51,763 bases of DNA from Actinomycetota bacterium. GTDB lineage: Bacteria; Actinomycetota; Acidimicrobiia; Acidimicrobiales; Palsa-688. How positions within the stretch are numbered: the first letter of the stretch is position 1; every line of letters starts with the position of its first letter. The translations under genes and the position numbers were made by a program. Below, piece after piece: positions 7,708 to 16,663 of the stretch. Under the pieces are notes generated by a model, which worked only from the letters and a program-made list of their open reading frames with translations, did not search any database and was not told the DNA's origin. The stretch spans positions 1-51,763 of the forward strand of contig JAJPKN010000056.1 of assembly GCA_021323695.1 (NCBI GenBank), given 5' to 3'.

Positions 7708-8715
7708 TCACGTTTTGGCTCCCTCTCGCAGCTGGCCGGTGCGGACCATGATGCGGATGTAGTAACCGGTCACGGCCACGAGCAGCAGGACCATGACCAC
7801 GGCCACGGCGGCACCCAGGCCGTAGCGCTGGCTGGAAAAGGCCTCGATGTACTGCCAAACGCCGAGGGGGATGACGTTGAGGAGCTGGGCGTTGCCCTGG
7901 GTCAGGTACCAGACCTGGTTGAAGACATTGGCGTCCCAGATGACGGACAGCACCGCCAGGAGCACGAATATGGGCCGCACGATGGGGAGCGTGACCCGCC
8001 GGAAGGCAACGGCAGGCGATGCCCCGTCCACCGCGGCCGCCTCGAAGAGGTCCCGCGGCACCAAGGTGAACGCCGAGTACATGGTGAGGGCCACGAAGGG
8101 GACCGCGCCCCACACGATGTTGGCGGTGATGATGGCGTAGGCGGAAATGGTGCTGCCGAACCAGTTGTGGTTGGCGAAGTGCAGCCCGACGGCGCTCAGC
8201 ATGTAGTTGGCCACACCCCATTCGCTTTGGAACAGCCAGGTCCACACGATGGACGCCGCCGAAGTGGGCATGGACCAGGCGAGCAGCAGGCAGACGGACA
8301 CGGTGACCCTGAGGAGGCGGCCGATGCGGCCCAGGAGCAAGGCCGCGCCCGTGCCGATAGCCATGGTGAGGCCAACGCAAGCCGTGACGAACAAGACGGT
8401 CTGCACGATGGAGGTGCCCAGGTCGCTGCTGGTGAAAAGCTCCCGGTAGTTGGCCAGGCCGTCCCAGACCACCTTGTGGCCGATGAGCTCGGGCAGGCCC
8501 AGGTCCTGGAACGACGTGGCCACCAACCGCCCCAGCGGGTAGCCGGTCATGAGGCCGATCAGGCCGAGCGAGGGCAGGAGCAGGGCCACAGGCAGGGCGT
8601 GGCGCCGCCCGGCCCGCCGGAGGCGCTGGCCGGGCCGGCGCCCCCGGTAGGCCGGGACAGGCGGGGCCTGCCCCGGAGCACCGGGAGCTAAACCTGGCAC
8701 CGTGGGCGCGGCCAT
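7708..8715 (-). CDS. Sugar ABC transporter permease, MalF / DasB type
   Basis: This 335-residue inner-membrane protein has a Pro/Arg-rich N-terminus, a first helix at HALPVALLLPSLGLIGLMTG, and the EAA loop DLFEAAAVDGASPAVAFRRV followed by TLPIVRPIF. It pairs with the MalG-type permease 13 bases downstream to form the channel of a carbohydrate importer. The binding-protein gene ends 21 bases upstream. All three belong to the DasR-controlled operon. DasB and NgcF are the closest named analogues by context; which one cannot be decided from sequence alone. Confidence 0.9.
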   Translation of the reverse strand: MAAPTVPGLAPGAPGQAPPVPAYRGRRPGQRLRRAGRRHALPVALLLPSLGLIGLMTGYPLGRLVATSFQDLGLPELIGHKVVWDGLANYRELFTSSDLGTSIVQTVLFVTACVGLTMAIGTGAALLLGRIGRLLRVTVSVCLLLAWSMPTSAASIVWTWLFQSEWGVANYMLSAVGLHFANHNWFGSTISAYAIITANIVWGAVPFVALTMYSAFTLVPRDLFEAAAVDGASPAVAFRRVTLPIVRPIFVLLAVLSVIWDANVFNQVWYLTQGNAQLLNVIPLGVWQYIEAFSSQRYGLGAAVAVVMVLLLVAVTGYYIRIMVRTGQLREGAKT

Positions 8716-8736
8716 GAGCGTCGTGAGGGGGCGTCG

Positions 8737-10014
8737 TCAGTGGGCGTTGAGCAGGACGTCCAGCTTGTTGTCGTAGGACTTGGCGATCGCCTCGACGTTC
8801 TGGTTGCCCTCGGCCAGCTGGGCGAAGAGGTCTTGCATGACGTTGTCAGCCTCGACGGTGGCCCAGCCGGGCACCGGCGGGGTGAAGTTGCTGACCGAGG
8901 CGGCCTTGAAGTAGTTGGCCACGTCGGGGGCGACCTTGACCAGGCCGATCAGGTTGCTGGCGTTGGGGATGAAGCCCTCGAGCTTGGTCTGCAGCTCTTG
9001 GGCGGCTGTACCCGTGTAGAGCTTCACCCAGGCCAGCGCCTGCGCCTGGTTGGGGCTGTTCTTGGCTATGGCCAGGTCCGAGCCGCCGAGGAACACCGGT
9101 GCCGGCTTGCCGGCCACCGGCCCGGGCAGGATGAAGGTGCCGATCTGGCCCGCCATCTTTTTGTTGTCGGAGATGACCTGGCCCAGGGTCCAAGTGCCGT
9201 CGATGAACATGGCGGCCTTGCCGCTGGCAAAGACGGCGGCATCGGAGGGGTTGGCCTCGTTCACGTCCCGGGAGGCGGGGGTGGACAGGTAGTTCTGTAC
9301 CACCTGGTACTCGTGCAGGCCGGCCAGGGAGGCCTTGGACTCTAGGTCGCCCACCCACCTGCCGGCCTTTTGGACCGCTATCTGGCCGCCGTAGGCCCAC
9401 ACTATGGGCAGGGCGGCGTACCACTCCTCGCCCGGGAGGTAAAGGGCCGAGAAGTCCTTCACCTTGGCGAAGCGGTTCTTCAGGGCAGCGCCGTCAGCCA
9501 GCAACTGGTCCAAGGTAGCCGGAGGCCGGCTGATGCCCGCTTGGCGGAACATGGCCTTGTTGTAGACGACCACCCGGTCGCCGGCAAGCTCGGGTACGGC
9601 GTACAGGCCTCCGTCGTACTCAGCCGGGCCTTCCAGCCCCGAAAGCCATTGGCTGGAGTTTTGGAACTGGCCCTTGTCCGGGGCCAGGTTGGCCAAGCCG
9701 CCGGAGGCCGCGAACTCGGCCACGTCGGTGTTGCCGATCTCCATCACGTCGGGGGGCGAGCTGCCGGCCAGGGCGGCAGTCAGCTTGGAGGCGATCCCGC
9801 TCCATTGCTGGATCTCGACGTTCACCGTCCAGCCCGGGTACTGCTTGGCGAAGGCGGCGTTGACCGCGTTGTAGACGGCCGGTTGGGTGTCCCCGGTCAT
9901 CAGCCAGACGGTGAGGGTGCCCCCGGAGGCAGACGCGGGGGCAGGCAAGCCGCTGCTCAGGCCGGTCGCGAGGGCAACGGCCACAGCCGTGGAAGTCATG
10001 AGGCGTTTTTTCAC
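8737..10014 (-). CDS. Extracellular sugar-binding protein of the amino-sugar ABC importer
   Basis: A solute-binding protein of family 1 (MalE-like), 425 residues. The GTG at 10014 is chosen because AAGGAG (complement of 10021-10026) lies six bases before it and the protein then begins with a typical Sec signal, MKKRLMTSTAVAVALATGLS, ending PASAS/GG. A longer frame to 10083 lacks these features. The mature part has TLTVWLMTGDTQPAVYNAV, MEIGNTDVAEFAASGG and AAMFIDGTWTLG, the usual two-lobe motifs. There is no lipobox cysteine, which is unusual for a binding protein of a Gram-positive cell; it may be held by other means or released. It is the first gene of the nag operon. Confidence 0.87.
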   Translation of the reverse strand: MKKRLMTSTAVAVALATGLSSGLPAPASASGGTLTVWLMTGDTQPAVYNAVNAAFAKQYPGWTVNVEIQQWSGIASKLTAALAGSSPPDVMEIGNTDVAEFAASGGLANLAPDKGQFQNSSQWLSGLEGPAEYDGGLYAVPELAGDRVVVYNKAMFRQAGISRPPATLDQLLADGAALKNRFAKVKDFSALYLPGEEWYAALPIVWAYGGQIAVQKAGRWVGDLESKASLAGLHEYQVVQNYLSTPASRDVNEANPSDAAVFASGKAAMFIDGTWTLGQVISDNKKMAGQIGTFILPGPVAGKPAPVFLGGSDLAIAKNSPNQAQALAWVKLYTGTAAQELQTKLEGFIPNASNLIGLVKVAPDVANYFKAASVSNFTPPVPGWATVEADNVMQDLFAQLAEGNQNVEAIAKSYDNKLDVLLNAH

Positions 10015-10150
10015 TGTGCGCTCCTTGTGCTTAGGCCCACTCAGGCCTGTGGCGGGGTGGCTGCTGTTGCCCGCGCCGGCCACCTAGAGGCCGGGCGCCG
10101 AGCCTCAGCGCCAGGCTGCGGCAGGGTCAGGGTGCTGCCGGTCAAGGTAC

Positions 10151-10181
10151 TCTGGTCTAGACCAATGTGGTCTAGACCAAT
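10151..10181 (+). promoter_or_regulatory. Two tandem DasR operators (dre sites)
   Basis: TCTGGTCTAGACCAAT (10151-10166) and TGTGGTCTAGACCAAT (10166-10181) each contain the perfect palindrome TGGTCTAGACCA. Their centres are 15 bases apart. This core is the established dre consensus bound by DasR in Streptomyces. They lie between the divergent dasR-like gene and the sugar importer operon, about 137 bases from the importer start and 37 from the regulator's first possible start. They can therefore control both directions. Glucosamine-6-phosphate is the known inducer of DasR and is the NagA product here. Confidence 0.93.
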
Positions 10182-10217
10182 GACTCTTGCACACCGCTGC
10201 CGCGCTGTCAATAGCAT

Positions 10218-11129
10218 GTGGCCCATGCCTGTGTGGAGGCGCCGGCTCGAGGCCGGTGCGGGGAGGCTTGGGTGAAGGCGGTGGCCGAGGGGCTCGCGCC
10301 CCCTCGGGGCCAAGGCCGAGCCAGCCCGGCACCAGGCGCCAGCCCCGAGCGCCGCCACTACCCCAAGTACTACCTGGTCAAGGGCCACCTGTCGGAAATG
10401 CTGTCCGGGTTGGCCCCGGGCGAGGCCCTGCCGCCCGAGCGGGCCCTGGCGGAGCGCTTCGCCACCAGCCGGACCACGGTGCGCCAAGCCCTCCGGGAAC
10501 TGACCATCGAGGGCCACCTGGTGAGCGTCCAGGGCAGCGGGACGTTCGCGGCCACACCCAAGGTGGCCCAACCCCTGGAGCTCACCAGCTACACCGAAGA
10601 CATGCGCCGCCAGGGCCTGGCACCCCGCTCCCGGCTGTTGTCGGTCGGCTACCTCCGGGCCGACGACGAGCTGGCCCGGCGCCTGGGCTTGCACCGGGGT
10701 GCCCGGGCCCTGCGCATCGAGCGGCTGCGCATGGCCAGTGACGAGCCCATGGCCATCGAGACGACCCACCTGGCGGCGGCCCGGTTCCCCGGGCTGGCAC
10801 GGCGCTTGGACGACTCGACGTCGCTTTACTCGCTTCTGGCTGACGTCTATGGGGTGCAGCTGTGCGAGGCGGAAGAGACCATCGAGACCGTCCCCGCCCC
10901 GCCGCGCGAAGCGGCCTTGTTGGAGACCACGGTCGGCTACCCGATGTTGCTGCTGTCCCGCCACAGCCGTGACAGCCAGGGCCGGCCCATCGAGTACGTG
11001 CAGTCGTTCTACCGCGGCGACCGCTACAAGTTCGTCGCCCAGCTGCGCCGGCCCGGAGGGGCCGAGGGGGCCCAGGTGCCCGGGGCGCCCGCCAGGCGCA
11101 CGGCGGCGGGCCGCCGTCCGGCCAGCTAA
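10218..11129 (+). CDS. dasR: DasR orthologue, GntR/HutC-family amino-sugar regulator
   Basis: This 303-residue regulator has a winged-helix domain ([20 protein letters not shown], then [20 protein letters not shown]) and a UTRA effector domain. Stretches such as [42 protein letters not shown] and [15 protein letters not shown] match Streptomyces DasR closely. It should repress the divergent importer-nag operon and probably itself through the two dre sites, released by glucosamine-6-phosphate. The start is uncertain: ATG 10218 gives an unconserved N-terminus, and GTG 10272 is another choice. The gene converges on ppdK. Confidence 0.94.
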   Translation: MAHACVEAPARGRCGEAWVKAVAEGLAPPRGQGRASPAPGASPERRHYPKYYLVKGHLSEMLSGLAPGEALPPERALAERFATSRTTVRQALRELTIEGHLVSVQGSGTFAATPKVAQPLELTSYTEDMRRQGLAPRSRLLSVGYLRADDELARRLGLHRGARALRIERLRMASDEPMAIETTHLAAARFPGLARRLDDSTSLYSLLADVYGVQLCEAEETIETVPAPPREAALLETTVGYPMLLLSRHSRDSQGRPIEYVQSFYRGDRYKFVAQLRRPGGAEGAQVPGAPARRTAAGRRPAS

Positions 11130-11176
11130 GCACCCGTCAGCGAACGGCACCCCTCGGCTGGGGCTGGCCTCGGCTG

Positions 11177-11217
11177 GGGCGGGGGCCGGCCTGGGCGGGG
11201 GCCGGCCTGGCCAGGCC
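11177..11217. terminator. Repeat and palindrome between convergent dasR and ppdK
   Basis: Two tandem copies of GGGCGGGGGCCGGCCT (11177-11192 and 11193-11208) run into the perfect palindrome GGCCTGGCCAGGCC (11204-11217). They lie in the 140-base gap between the ends of dasR and ppdK. A bidirectional terminator is the likely role. There is no T tract, as is common in this GC range. Confidence 0.45.
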
Positions 11218-11269
11218 GCCAGGGGCGGGCCTTGGGGCCAGGCCGGGAGGTCCTCGGCGCTCTGGTTGG

Positions 11270-13981
11270 CTAACGGGAAGCGCTGGTGCCGGCGGCAACC
11301 GCTTCAGCCAGCGCGGCCCGGCCCGCCTCCAGGCGGGCGACGGGCACCCGGAACGGCGAGCAGGAGACGTAGTCCAGGCCCACCTGGTTGAAGAAGTGGA
11401 TGCTGTCGGGGTCGCCGCCGTGCTCGCCGCAGACCCCGACTTCGAGCTTGGGGTTGACGGTCTTGCCGGTGGAAGTGGCCATGCGCACCAAGGCGCCCAC
11501 GCCGTCGCGGTCCAGGGTCTCGAACGGGGAGGTGCCGAAGATGCCCAGCTCCATGTACTTGGGGAAGAACGAGGCCTCGCAGTCGTCCCGGGAGAAGCCC
11601 CAGGTGGTCTGGGTGAGGTCGTTGGTCCCGAAGGAGAAGAAGTCGGCCGACTCGGCGATCTGACCGGCGGTGAGGCAGGCGCGGGGCAGCTCGATCATCG
11701 TGCCGATGATCTTCTCTAGCTCGACTCCGGTCTCCTTGGCCACGGCGTCGATGACGGCCTCGGCCTGCTCACGGACCAGCTCGAGCTCCTGCACGGCACC
11801 CACCACCGGGACCATGACCTCGGCGATGGGGTGGCCACCGGCCTTCTTGCGCTGGGCGGCGGCCTCGGCCAGCGCCCGTACCTGCAGCTTGACCAGCCCG
11901 GGTATGACCAGGCCCAGGCGCACGCCCCGCAGGCCGAGCATCGGGTTGGCCTCGTGCAGGCGCCGGACGGCGGCCAGCAGCCGCTCGTCGGCCTCGACGG
12001 GCTGGTTGGCCGCCTTGGCCAGGGCAACCTTGACCGACAGCTCGGTCAGGTCGGGGAGGAACTCGTGCAGGGGCGGGTCGATCAGCCGCACGGTCACCGG
12101 GAGCCCGTCCATGGCCTCGAGGATCTCGATGAAGTCGCCCCGCTGCAGGGGGAGCAGGGCGTCCAGGGCCGCCTGCTGGCCGGCCTCGTCTTCAGCCAGG
12201 ATCAACCGCTCGACGAGCAGTCGGCGCTCGCCCAGGAACATGTGCTCGGTCCGGCACAGGCCGATGCCCTCGGCACCGAAGGCCCGCGCCCGGCGGGCGT
12301 CTTCGGGCATGTCGGCGTTGGCCCGCACGTGGAGGCGGCGGCGGCTGTCGGCGTGCTTGAGCAGCCGGTCGACGGCCGCCACCAGCTCGCGCTCGTCGGC
12401 CTCGGCCGCGGCGGCGTCGAAGGTGCCCTCGAAGTAGCGCACGACCGGGGAGGGGACCACCGGCACCTCGCCCAGGTAGACGGCCCCGCTCTTGCCGTCG
12501 ATGGAGACCACTTCGCCCTCGCGCACCACAGTGCCGTCCGGGGTGGTGAACTGGCGGGCTTTCACGTCCACGTTCAGCTCGTGGGCGGCGACCACGCAGG
12601 TCTTGCCCATGCCCCGGGCCACCACGGCGGCGTGGCTGGTCCGGCCGCCGCGGCTGGTGAGTATGCCCTTGGCGGCCACCATCCCAGGCAGGTCGTCGGG
12701 GTTGGTCTCCGGGCGGACGAGCACGACCGCCTCTCCTCGGGCCGCCCACTCGGCCGCCGTGGCCGAGTCGAACACGGCCTTGCCCACGGCCGCCCCCGGG
12801 CTGGCGCCCATGCCCCGGGTGAGGCGCTTGCCGCCGTGGGACTCGTCGAAGCGAGGGAACATGAGCTCGGCCAAGCCGGCCCCGCTCACCCGGCCCAGGG
12901 CCTCGTCCAGGCCGATGACGCCCTCGTCGACCAGTTGGGCGGCGATGCGGAAGGCGGCCGCGGCGGTGCGCTTGCCGACCCGGCACTGGAGCATCCACAG
13001 CTTGCCCCGCTCGATGGTGAACTCGATGTCCATCAGGTCGTGGTAGTGGCGCTCGAGCTTGTCCATGATCCCGAGCAGCTCCTGGTAGGCCTGGGGGTCG
13101 ATCTGCTCGAGCTCTTGGAGCTGCAAGGTGTTGCGGATGCCGGCGACGACGTCCTCGCCCTGGGCGTTTTGCAGGTAGTCGCCGTAGATGCCCCGGGAGC
13201 CGCTGGCCGGGTCGCGGGTGAAGGCGACCCCGGTGCCCGAGTCGAGGCCGATGTTGCCGAACACCATGGCCACTACGTTGACCGCCGTGCCCAGGTCCTC
13301 GGGGATGCGCTCCTGGCGGCGGTAGATGCGCGCCCGCTCGCTGTTCCAGGAGTGGAAGACGGCAAGTATGGCCATGTCGAGCTGCTCGCGCGGCTCGGTC
13401 GGGAACTCCTTGCCCGTCTCGTCCTTCACGATCTGGCGGTAGGTCCCGACCAGCTCCTGGAAGTCAGCGGCCGTGAGGTCGAGGTCGGTCTTGGCCCCCT
13501 TGGCCTCCTTCAGCTCGGACAGGGCGTGCTCGAACAGCTCGCCCTTTACGCCCATGACCGTCTTGCCGAACATCTGGACCAGGCGGCGGTAGGAGTCCCA
13601 GGCGAAGCGCTCGTCACCGGCCTGCTTGGTGAGGCCCACCACCGAGCGGTCGTTCAGGCCGACGTCCAAGACGGTGTCCATCATGCCCGGCATGGAGAAC
13701 TTGGCGCCGCTGCGGACCGACACGAGCAGCGGGTCGTCGGGGTCGCCCAGGCGCTTGCCCATCTTGGCCTCGAGCCGGGCCAGGTGCTCGCTCACCTCGT
13801 CTTGCAAGCCGGCCGGCAGCGAGCCGCTGGCCAGGTAGGCCCGGCAGGCGTCGGTAGTGATGGTGAAACCGGGCGGGACGGGCAAGCCCAGGTTGGTCAT
13901 TTCCGCCAGGTTGGCTCCCTTGCCCCCCAGCAGGTCCTTCATGTCCTTGTTGCCTTCGGCGAAGTCGTACACGTACTTCAC
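11270..13981 (-). CDS. ppdK: Pyruvate, phosphate dikinase
   Basis: A 903-residue enzyme interconverting pyruvate + ATP + Pi and PEP + AMP + PPi in the cytoplasm. The ATP-grasp domain starts VYDFAEGNKDMKDLLGGKGA. The swivelling domain has the phosphorylated His in GGRTSHAAVVARGMGKTCVV. The PEP-binding barrel has GIGLCRTEHMF and the catalytic Cys near the end in VGVCGEHGGDPDSI. Length equals the family norm and the frame is intact. The GTG start is preceded by GGAGAGGAAAG. Transcription probably begins about 140 bases upstream (TATACT at 14131-14136). It stands alone between convergent dasR and the Gfo/Idh gene. Confidence 0.96.
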   Translation of the reverse strand: MKYVYDFAEGNKDMKDLLGGKGANLAEMTNLGLPVPPGFTITTDACRAYLASGSLPAGLQDEVSEHLARLEAKMGKRLGDPDDPLLVSVRSGAKFSMPGMMDTVLDVGLNDRSVVGLTKQAGDERFAWDSYRRLVQMFGKTVMGVKGELFEHALSELKEAKGAKTDLDLTAADFQELVGTYRQIVKDETGKEFPTEPREQLDMAILAVFHSWNSERARIYRRQERIPEDLGTAVNVVAMVFGNIGLDSGTGVAFTRDPASGSRGIYGDYLQNAQGEDVVAGIRNTLQLQELEQIDPQAYQELLGIMDKLERHYHDLMDIEFTIERGKLWMLQCRVGKRTAAAAFRIAAQLVDEGVIGLDEALGRVSGAGLAELMFPRFDESHGGKRLTRGMGASPGAAVGKAVFDSATAAEWAARGEAVVLVRPETNPDDLPGMVAAKGILTSRGGRTSHAAVVARGMGKTCVVAAHELNVDVKARQFTTPDGTVVREGEVVSIDGKSGAVYLGEVPVVPSPVVRYFEGTFDAAAAEADERELVAAVDRLLKHADSRRRLHVRANADMPEDARRARAFGAEGIGLCRTEHMFLGERRLLVERLILAEDEAGQQAALDALLPLQRGDFIEILEAMDGLPVTVRLIDPPLHEFLPDLTELSVKVALAKAANQPVEADERLLAAVRRLHEANPMLGLRGVRLGLVIPGLVKLQVRALAEAAAQRKKAGGHPIAEVMVPVVGAVQELELVREQAEAVIDAVAKETGVELEKIIGTMIELPRACLTAGQIAESADFFSFGTNDLTQTTWGFSRDDCEASFFPKYMELGIFGTSPFETLDRDGVGALVRMATSTGKTVNPKLEVGVCGEHGGDPDSIHFFNQVGLDYVSCSPFRVPVARLEAGRAALAEAVAAGTSASR

Positions 13982-14130
13982 GAGCTTTCTCCTCTCCTCT
14001 TCATCTGCAGTTGGGGGCTTGGTTGCCCGCCCAGGCGCGCCAAGACGGCTCCTGTGCGCCGCTCAGGCGGCCGGTTTACCAGGCACTGGGGCACCTGGTC
14101 GACGCGTTCGGTAGGGCCCTGCTTGGCCCA

Positions 14131-14136
14131 AGTATA
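14131..14136 (-). promoter_or_regulatory. Possible -10 element upstream of ppdK
   Basis: On the minus strand this reads TATACT, one base from the -10 consensus, in otherwise GC-rich DNA between the oxidoreductase stop and ppdK. No good -35 is seen at 17 bases. It would give a leader of roughly 140 bases. No other element stands out in the gap 13982-14204. Confidence 0.35.
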
Positions 14137-14204
14137 CGGGTGGCGGCCTGCCGTAGGTGGACGGCCCGGGCGCCTGGCGCTCGGGTCGGGACCTTTGGCC
14201 CTGG

Positions 14205-15137
14205 TCAAAGCGGCACCTCGGCCCCGGGCAGTTCGACGGCCCGCTGGGCCGCGGCCAGGGCCCTTACCACCTCCAGGCCGAAATGAGCGTCGCAGCGGTG
14301 GTGGCGCTCGCCCGTGGCCACCAGGCCGGCCAGCTCGTGGACGGCTGCCCCGAGAGCGTCTTGAGGCTGGAAGGCGGCCTCCGGGCGGGTACGGGCCCCC
14401 TTTTCCCCGTACACCGAAAAGGTGTTGGCGGCGGCGGCAGGGGGGATGGTGAGGCTGAGCGAGACCGTGCTGGCCGCCACCGCTCCGCTGCCCGAGGGTG
14501 AGCCGTGGGCCACCACCAGGTGCACGGTGTCGCTGCCGGCTGGGCCCCGCCGGCCGCTGACGGACAGGGCCGGGCCCATCACGGGCAGGGCCAACGACAA
14601 GGCGTGGGGCCCGATGTCCCACAGCGCGCCCATCAGGCGGCGCCAGGGCGAGGCCCCGAAGGGGTTGCCGGGCTGGAAGATGTTGGCGTAGTGGACCAGG
14701 TGGCCGCTGTGCCAGGGGCCGTCTTGGACGGCCTGGGACAGCCACGCCTCATGAGCGGGGACGAACCTCTGGGTGAAGAACACGACCGAGGCGACACCGG
14801 CGTCGTCCACGGCTCGGACCAGCGCCTCGGCGGCGGCCACGTCCAGGGCCAGTGGCTTTTCCAGCAGGAGGTGGCAGCCAGCCTGGGCCGCCCGCACGGC
14901 CAAGTCGGCCTGGACGTCGGGGGGCAGGGCGAAGGCGACCGCGTCGACCGCGCCAAAGAGGTCTTCCGGGGTGCCGAAGCTGGCCACGCCAAGCTCGGAG
15001 GCGGCTTCGGCCGCCTTGGACGGGTCCCGGCCCCAGAGGCCTACGAGCTGGGCGTCGGGCGAGGCGAGCAGGCCCCGGCCGTGGGCCTGGCGGGCCCAGT
15101 AGCCGGTGCCGAGGAGGCCGAAGCGCAATGGGGCCAT
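14205..15137 (-). CDS. Gfo/Idh/MocA-family oxidoreductase
   Basis: A protein of 310 residues starting MAPLRFGLLGTGYWARQAHG, the Rossmann NAD(P)-binding loop GxGxxA-like of this family. EKPLALDVAAAEALV carries the conserved EKP (Lys) and WDIGPHALSLAL carries the conserved D-x-G-x-H of the catalytic domain. The substrate, probably a sugar or inositol derivative, cannot be read from sequence. The ATG at 15137 is preferred because it places the nucleotide-binding strand at the N-terminus. It is transcribed divergently from the MgtE-N/CBS gene, with 135 bases between the two starts. No partner enzyme is adjacent. Confidence 0.87.
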   Translation of the reverse strand: MAPLRFGLLGTGYWARQAHGRGLLASPDAQLVGLWGRDPSKAAEAASELGVASFGTPEDLFGAVDAVAFALPPDVQADLAVRAAQAGCHLLLEKPLALDVAAAEALVRAVDDAGVASVVFFTQRFVPAHEAWLSQAVQDGPWHSGHLVHYANIFQPGNPFGASPWRRLMGALWDIGPHALSLALPVMGPALSVSGRRGPAGSDTVHLVVAHGSPSGSGAVAASTVSLSLTIPPAAAANTFSVYGEKGARTRPEAAFQPQDALGAAVHELAGLVATGERHHRCDAHFGLEVVRALAAAQRAVELPGAEVPL

Positions 15138-15272
15138 GAGGCAATCTACCTTGCCGGTGCGGACCCTCGACGGCCCGGCGGCCGCGCTGCGCCTGGGGCA
15201 GGGCGGCTGCGGGGCAGGGCGGCTGCCGCCCGGGGGGCGCAGAGGGCGCCAAGGCGCCTGCTTCACGCTACG

Positions 15273-16610
15273 ATGACGGCCGTGGCGCGTCCTGCTGAGG
15301 GCCAGCCCCCAAGTACGACGCCCGGCCGCCGTCCTCGCCGCCGGGCGGGAGGGTTGGCCGGACCGGCCCTCCACCTTTCCTGCCTGCTGGGTGCCCCGGT
15401 GAGAGGGCCTGACGGCCACCCGGGCGGGCGGGTGGCCGACCTGATCGCCCGCCTGTCCACGGGCAGCCACCCGGCCGTTTCCGGGCTGGTGGTGAACGTG
15501 GGCGGCGAGGAGCGCTTCGTGCATGCCCGGGACGTGGCCGGCCTCAGCTACGAGGGGGCCGACCTGGCCGTGGGGCCGGCCGAGCTGGGCCCGTTCGAAC
15601 GCCGCCCGGGCGAGATGCTCCTGGCCCGGGACCTGCGTTCGAGGCACCTGATCCACGTCCGGCGGGCCCGGCTGGTGCGGGCCAACGAGATCGAGCTGGC
15701 CAACGTGTCCGGCACCTGGCGGGTCATGGGGGTCGACACCACCTCCAAGCCCCTGTTGCGCAAGCTGTTGCCCCACCGCTGGGGCCGGCGGGTGCGGCCG
15801 GGCCGGCTGGTCGACTGGGCCGACCTCGAGCCTTTCGTGGCCCACGTGCCGACTGCCCGCCTGCAGATCCCCTTCCGCAAGCTGCGCCGGATGCACCCGG
15901 CCAAGCTGGCTGACCTGGTGGAGGCCGCCTCCCACGAGGAGGGCGAAGAGATCATAAAGGCGGTGGGGGCGGACGCCGAGCTGGAGGCGGACGTCTTCGA
16001 GGAGCTCGACGTCGAGCACCAAGTCGAGTTCCTGCGCGAGCGCTCCGACGAGCAGGCCGCTCGCCTGCTGGCCAAGATGGCGCCCGACGACGCCGTCGAC
16101 CTGCTGACCGAGCTGGACCAGGAGCGCCGGGTGCCCATCCTCCAGCGCCTCCCGCAGGCCACCCAGCTCAAGTTGCGGGGCCTGCTCAGCTACAACCCCG
16201 AGACCGCCGGCGGGCTGATGAACCCCGATATCGTGTCCGTCCCGGCCTCGGCCAGCGTCGCCGAGGCCCTGGAGGCGGTCCGGGCTTCGTCCGGGCCCCC
16301 GGACGCAGCCAGCGTCGTGTTCTTGACCGACGGCCAGGGGTTGCTGGTCGGCACGGCCCACGTCGTCGACCTGTTGCGCTCGGTCCCGGAGGCGAAGCTG
16401 GCCACCCTGGCGCGCCCCGAGCCAACCGTCCTGGCGCCCGACGCCGACATCCACGAGGTGGTGCGGACCATGACCGACTACAACCTGGCGGTGGCACCGG
16501 TGGTCGACGAGGAGGGAAGGGTGCTGGGCCAGATCACCGTGGACGACGTGCTGGAGCTGTTGCTGCCCCAGGGCTGGCGCCGCCAGTACGGGATGAGCGC
16601 GCCCGATTAA
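15273..16610 (+). CDS. Soluble PRC-barrel / MgtE-N / CBS protein (Mg2+ sensor-like)
   Basis: A protein of 445 residues. After a low-complexity start (1-35) come a PRC-barrel-like region (about 40-175), an MgtE N-terminal superhelix (about 203-305) with LRKLRRMHPAKLADL-type repeats, the MgtE-typical PETAGGLMNP (309-318), and two CBS domains (about 317-375 and 380-433). It ends there, with no membrane helices, so it is the cytosolic Mg2+-sensing half of MgtE without a pore. The M-box riboswitch and an NRAMP-related Mg2+-type transporter follow, suggesting that it gates or reports on that transporter or senses Mg2+ independently. The 'transporter' label often given to such proteins would be misleading. 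Confidence 0.85.
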   Translation: MTAVARPAEGQPPSTTPGRRPRRRAGGLAGPALHLSCLLGAPVRGPDGHPGGRVADLIARLSTGSHPAVSGLVVNVGGEERFVHARDVAGLSYEGADLAVGPAELGPFERRPGEMLLARDLRSRHLIHVRRARLVRANEIELANVSGTWRVMGVDTTSKPLLRKLLPHRWGRRVRPGRLVDWADLEPFVAHVPTARLQIPFRKLRRMHPAKLADLVEAASHEEGEEIIKAVGADAELEADVFEELDVEHQVEFLRERSDEQAARLLAKMAPDDAVDLLTELDQERRVPILQRLPQATQLKLRGLLSYNPETAGGLMNPDIVSVPASASVAEALEAVRASSGPPDAASVVFLTDGQGLLVGTAHVVDLLRSVPEAKLATLARPEPTVLAPDADIHEVVRTMTDYNLAVAPVVDEEGRVLGQITVDDVLELLLPQGWRRQYGMSAPD

Positions 16611-16616
16611 GCCCCA

Positions 16617-16634
16617 GCCGGCGGGCGAGCCGGC
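16617..16634 (+). terminator. Hairpin after the MgtE-N/CBS gene
   Basis: GCCGGC (16617-16622) and GCCGGC (16629-16634) form a six-base-pair stem with a six-base loop, beginning six bases after the stop codon. No T tract follows. It separates this gene from the promoter of the riboswitch transcript. Confidence 0.4.
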
Positions 16635-16639
16635 GCTGC

Positions 16640-16645
16640 TATCAT
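16640..16645 (+). promoter_or_regulatory. Possible -10 element for the M-box transcript
   Basis: TATCAT sits in GC-rich DNA about 20 bases before the first paired bases of the M-box, the right distance for a transcript that begins with the aptamer. The -35 is not evident. Confidence 0.35.
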
Positions 16646-16663
16646 TGGCCCCGTAAGGCAGTC

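Noticed and set aside
10140..10215. Exact -35/-10 promoters for dasR and the importer operon
   Set aside because: TTGCAC and TTGACC hexamers exist near the dre sites, but no convincing -10 was found at the right spacing on either strand.
11831..14452. An 873-codon plus-strand frame opposite ppdK
   Set aside because: Same antisense composition artefact; the opposite strand encodes full-length pyruvate phosphate dikinase with all motifs.
14505..15272. Upstream extension of the MgtE-N/CBS frame
   Set aside because: It overlaps the oxidoreductase gene on the other strand and has antisense-type composition; ATG 15273 starts just before the conserved part.
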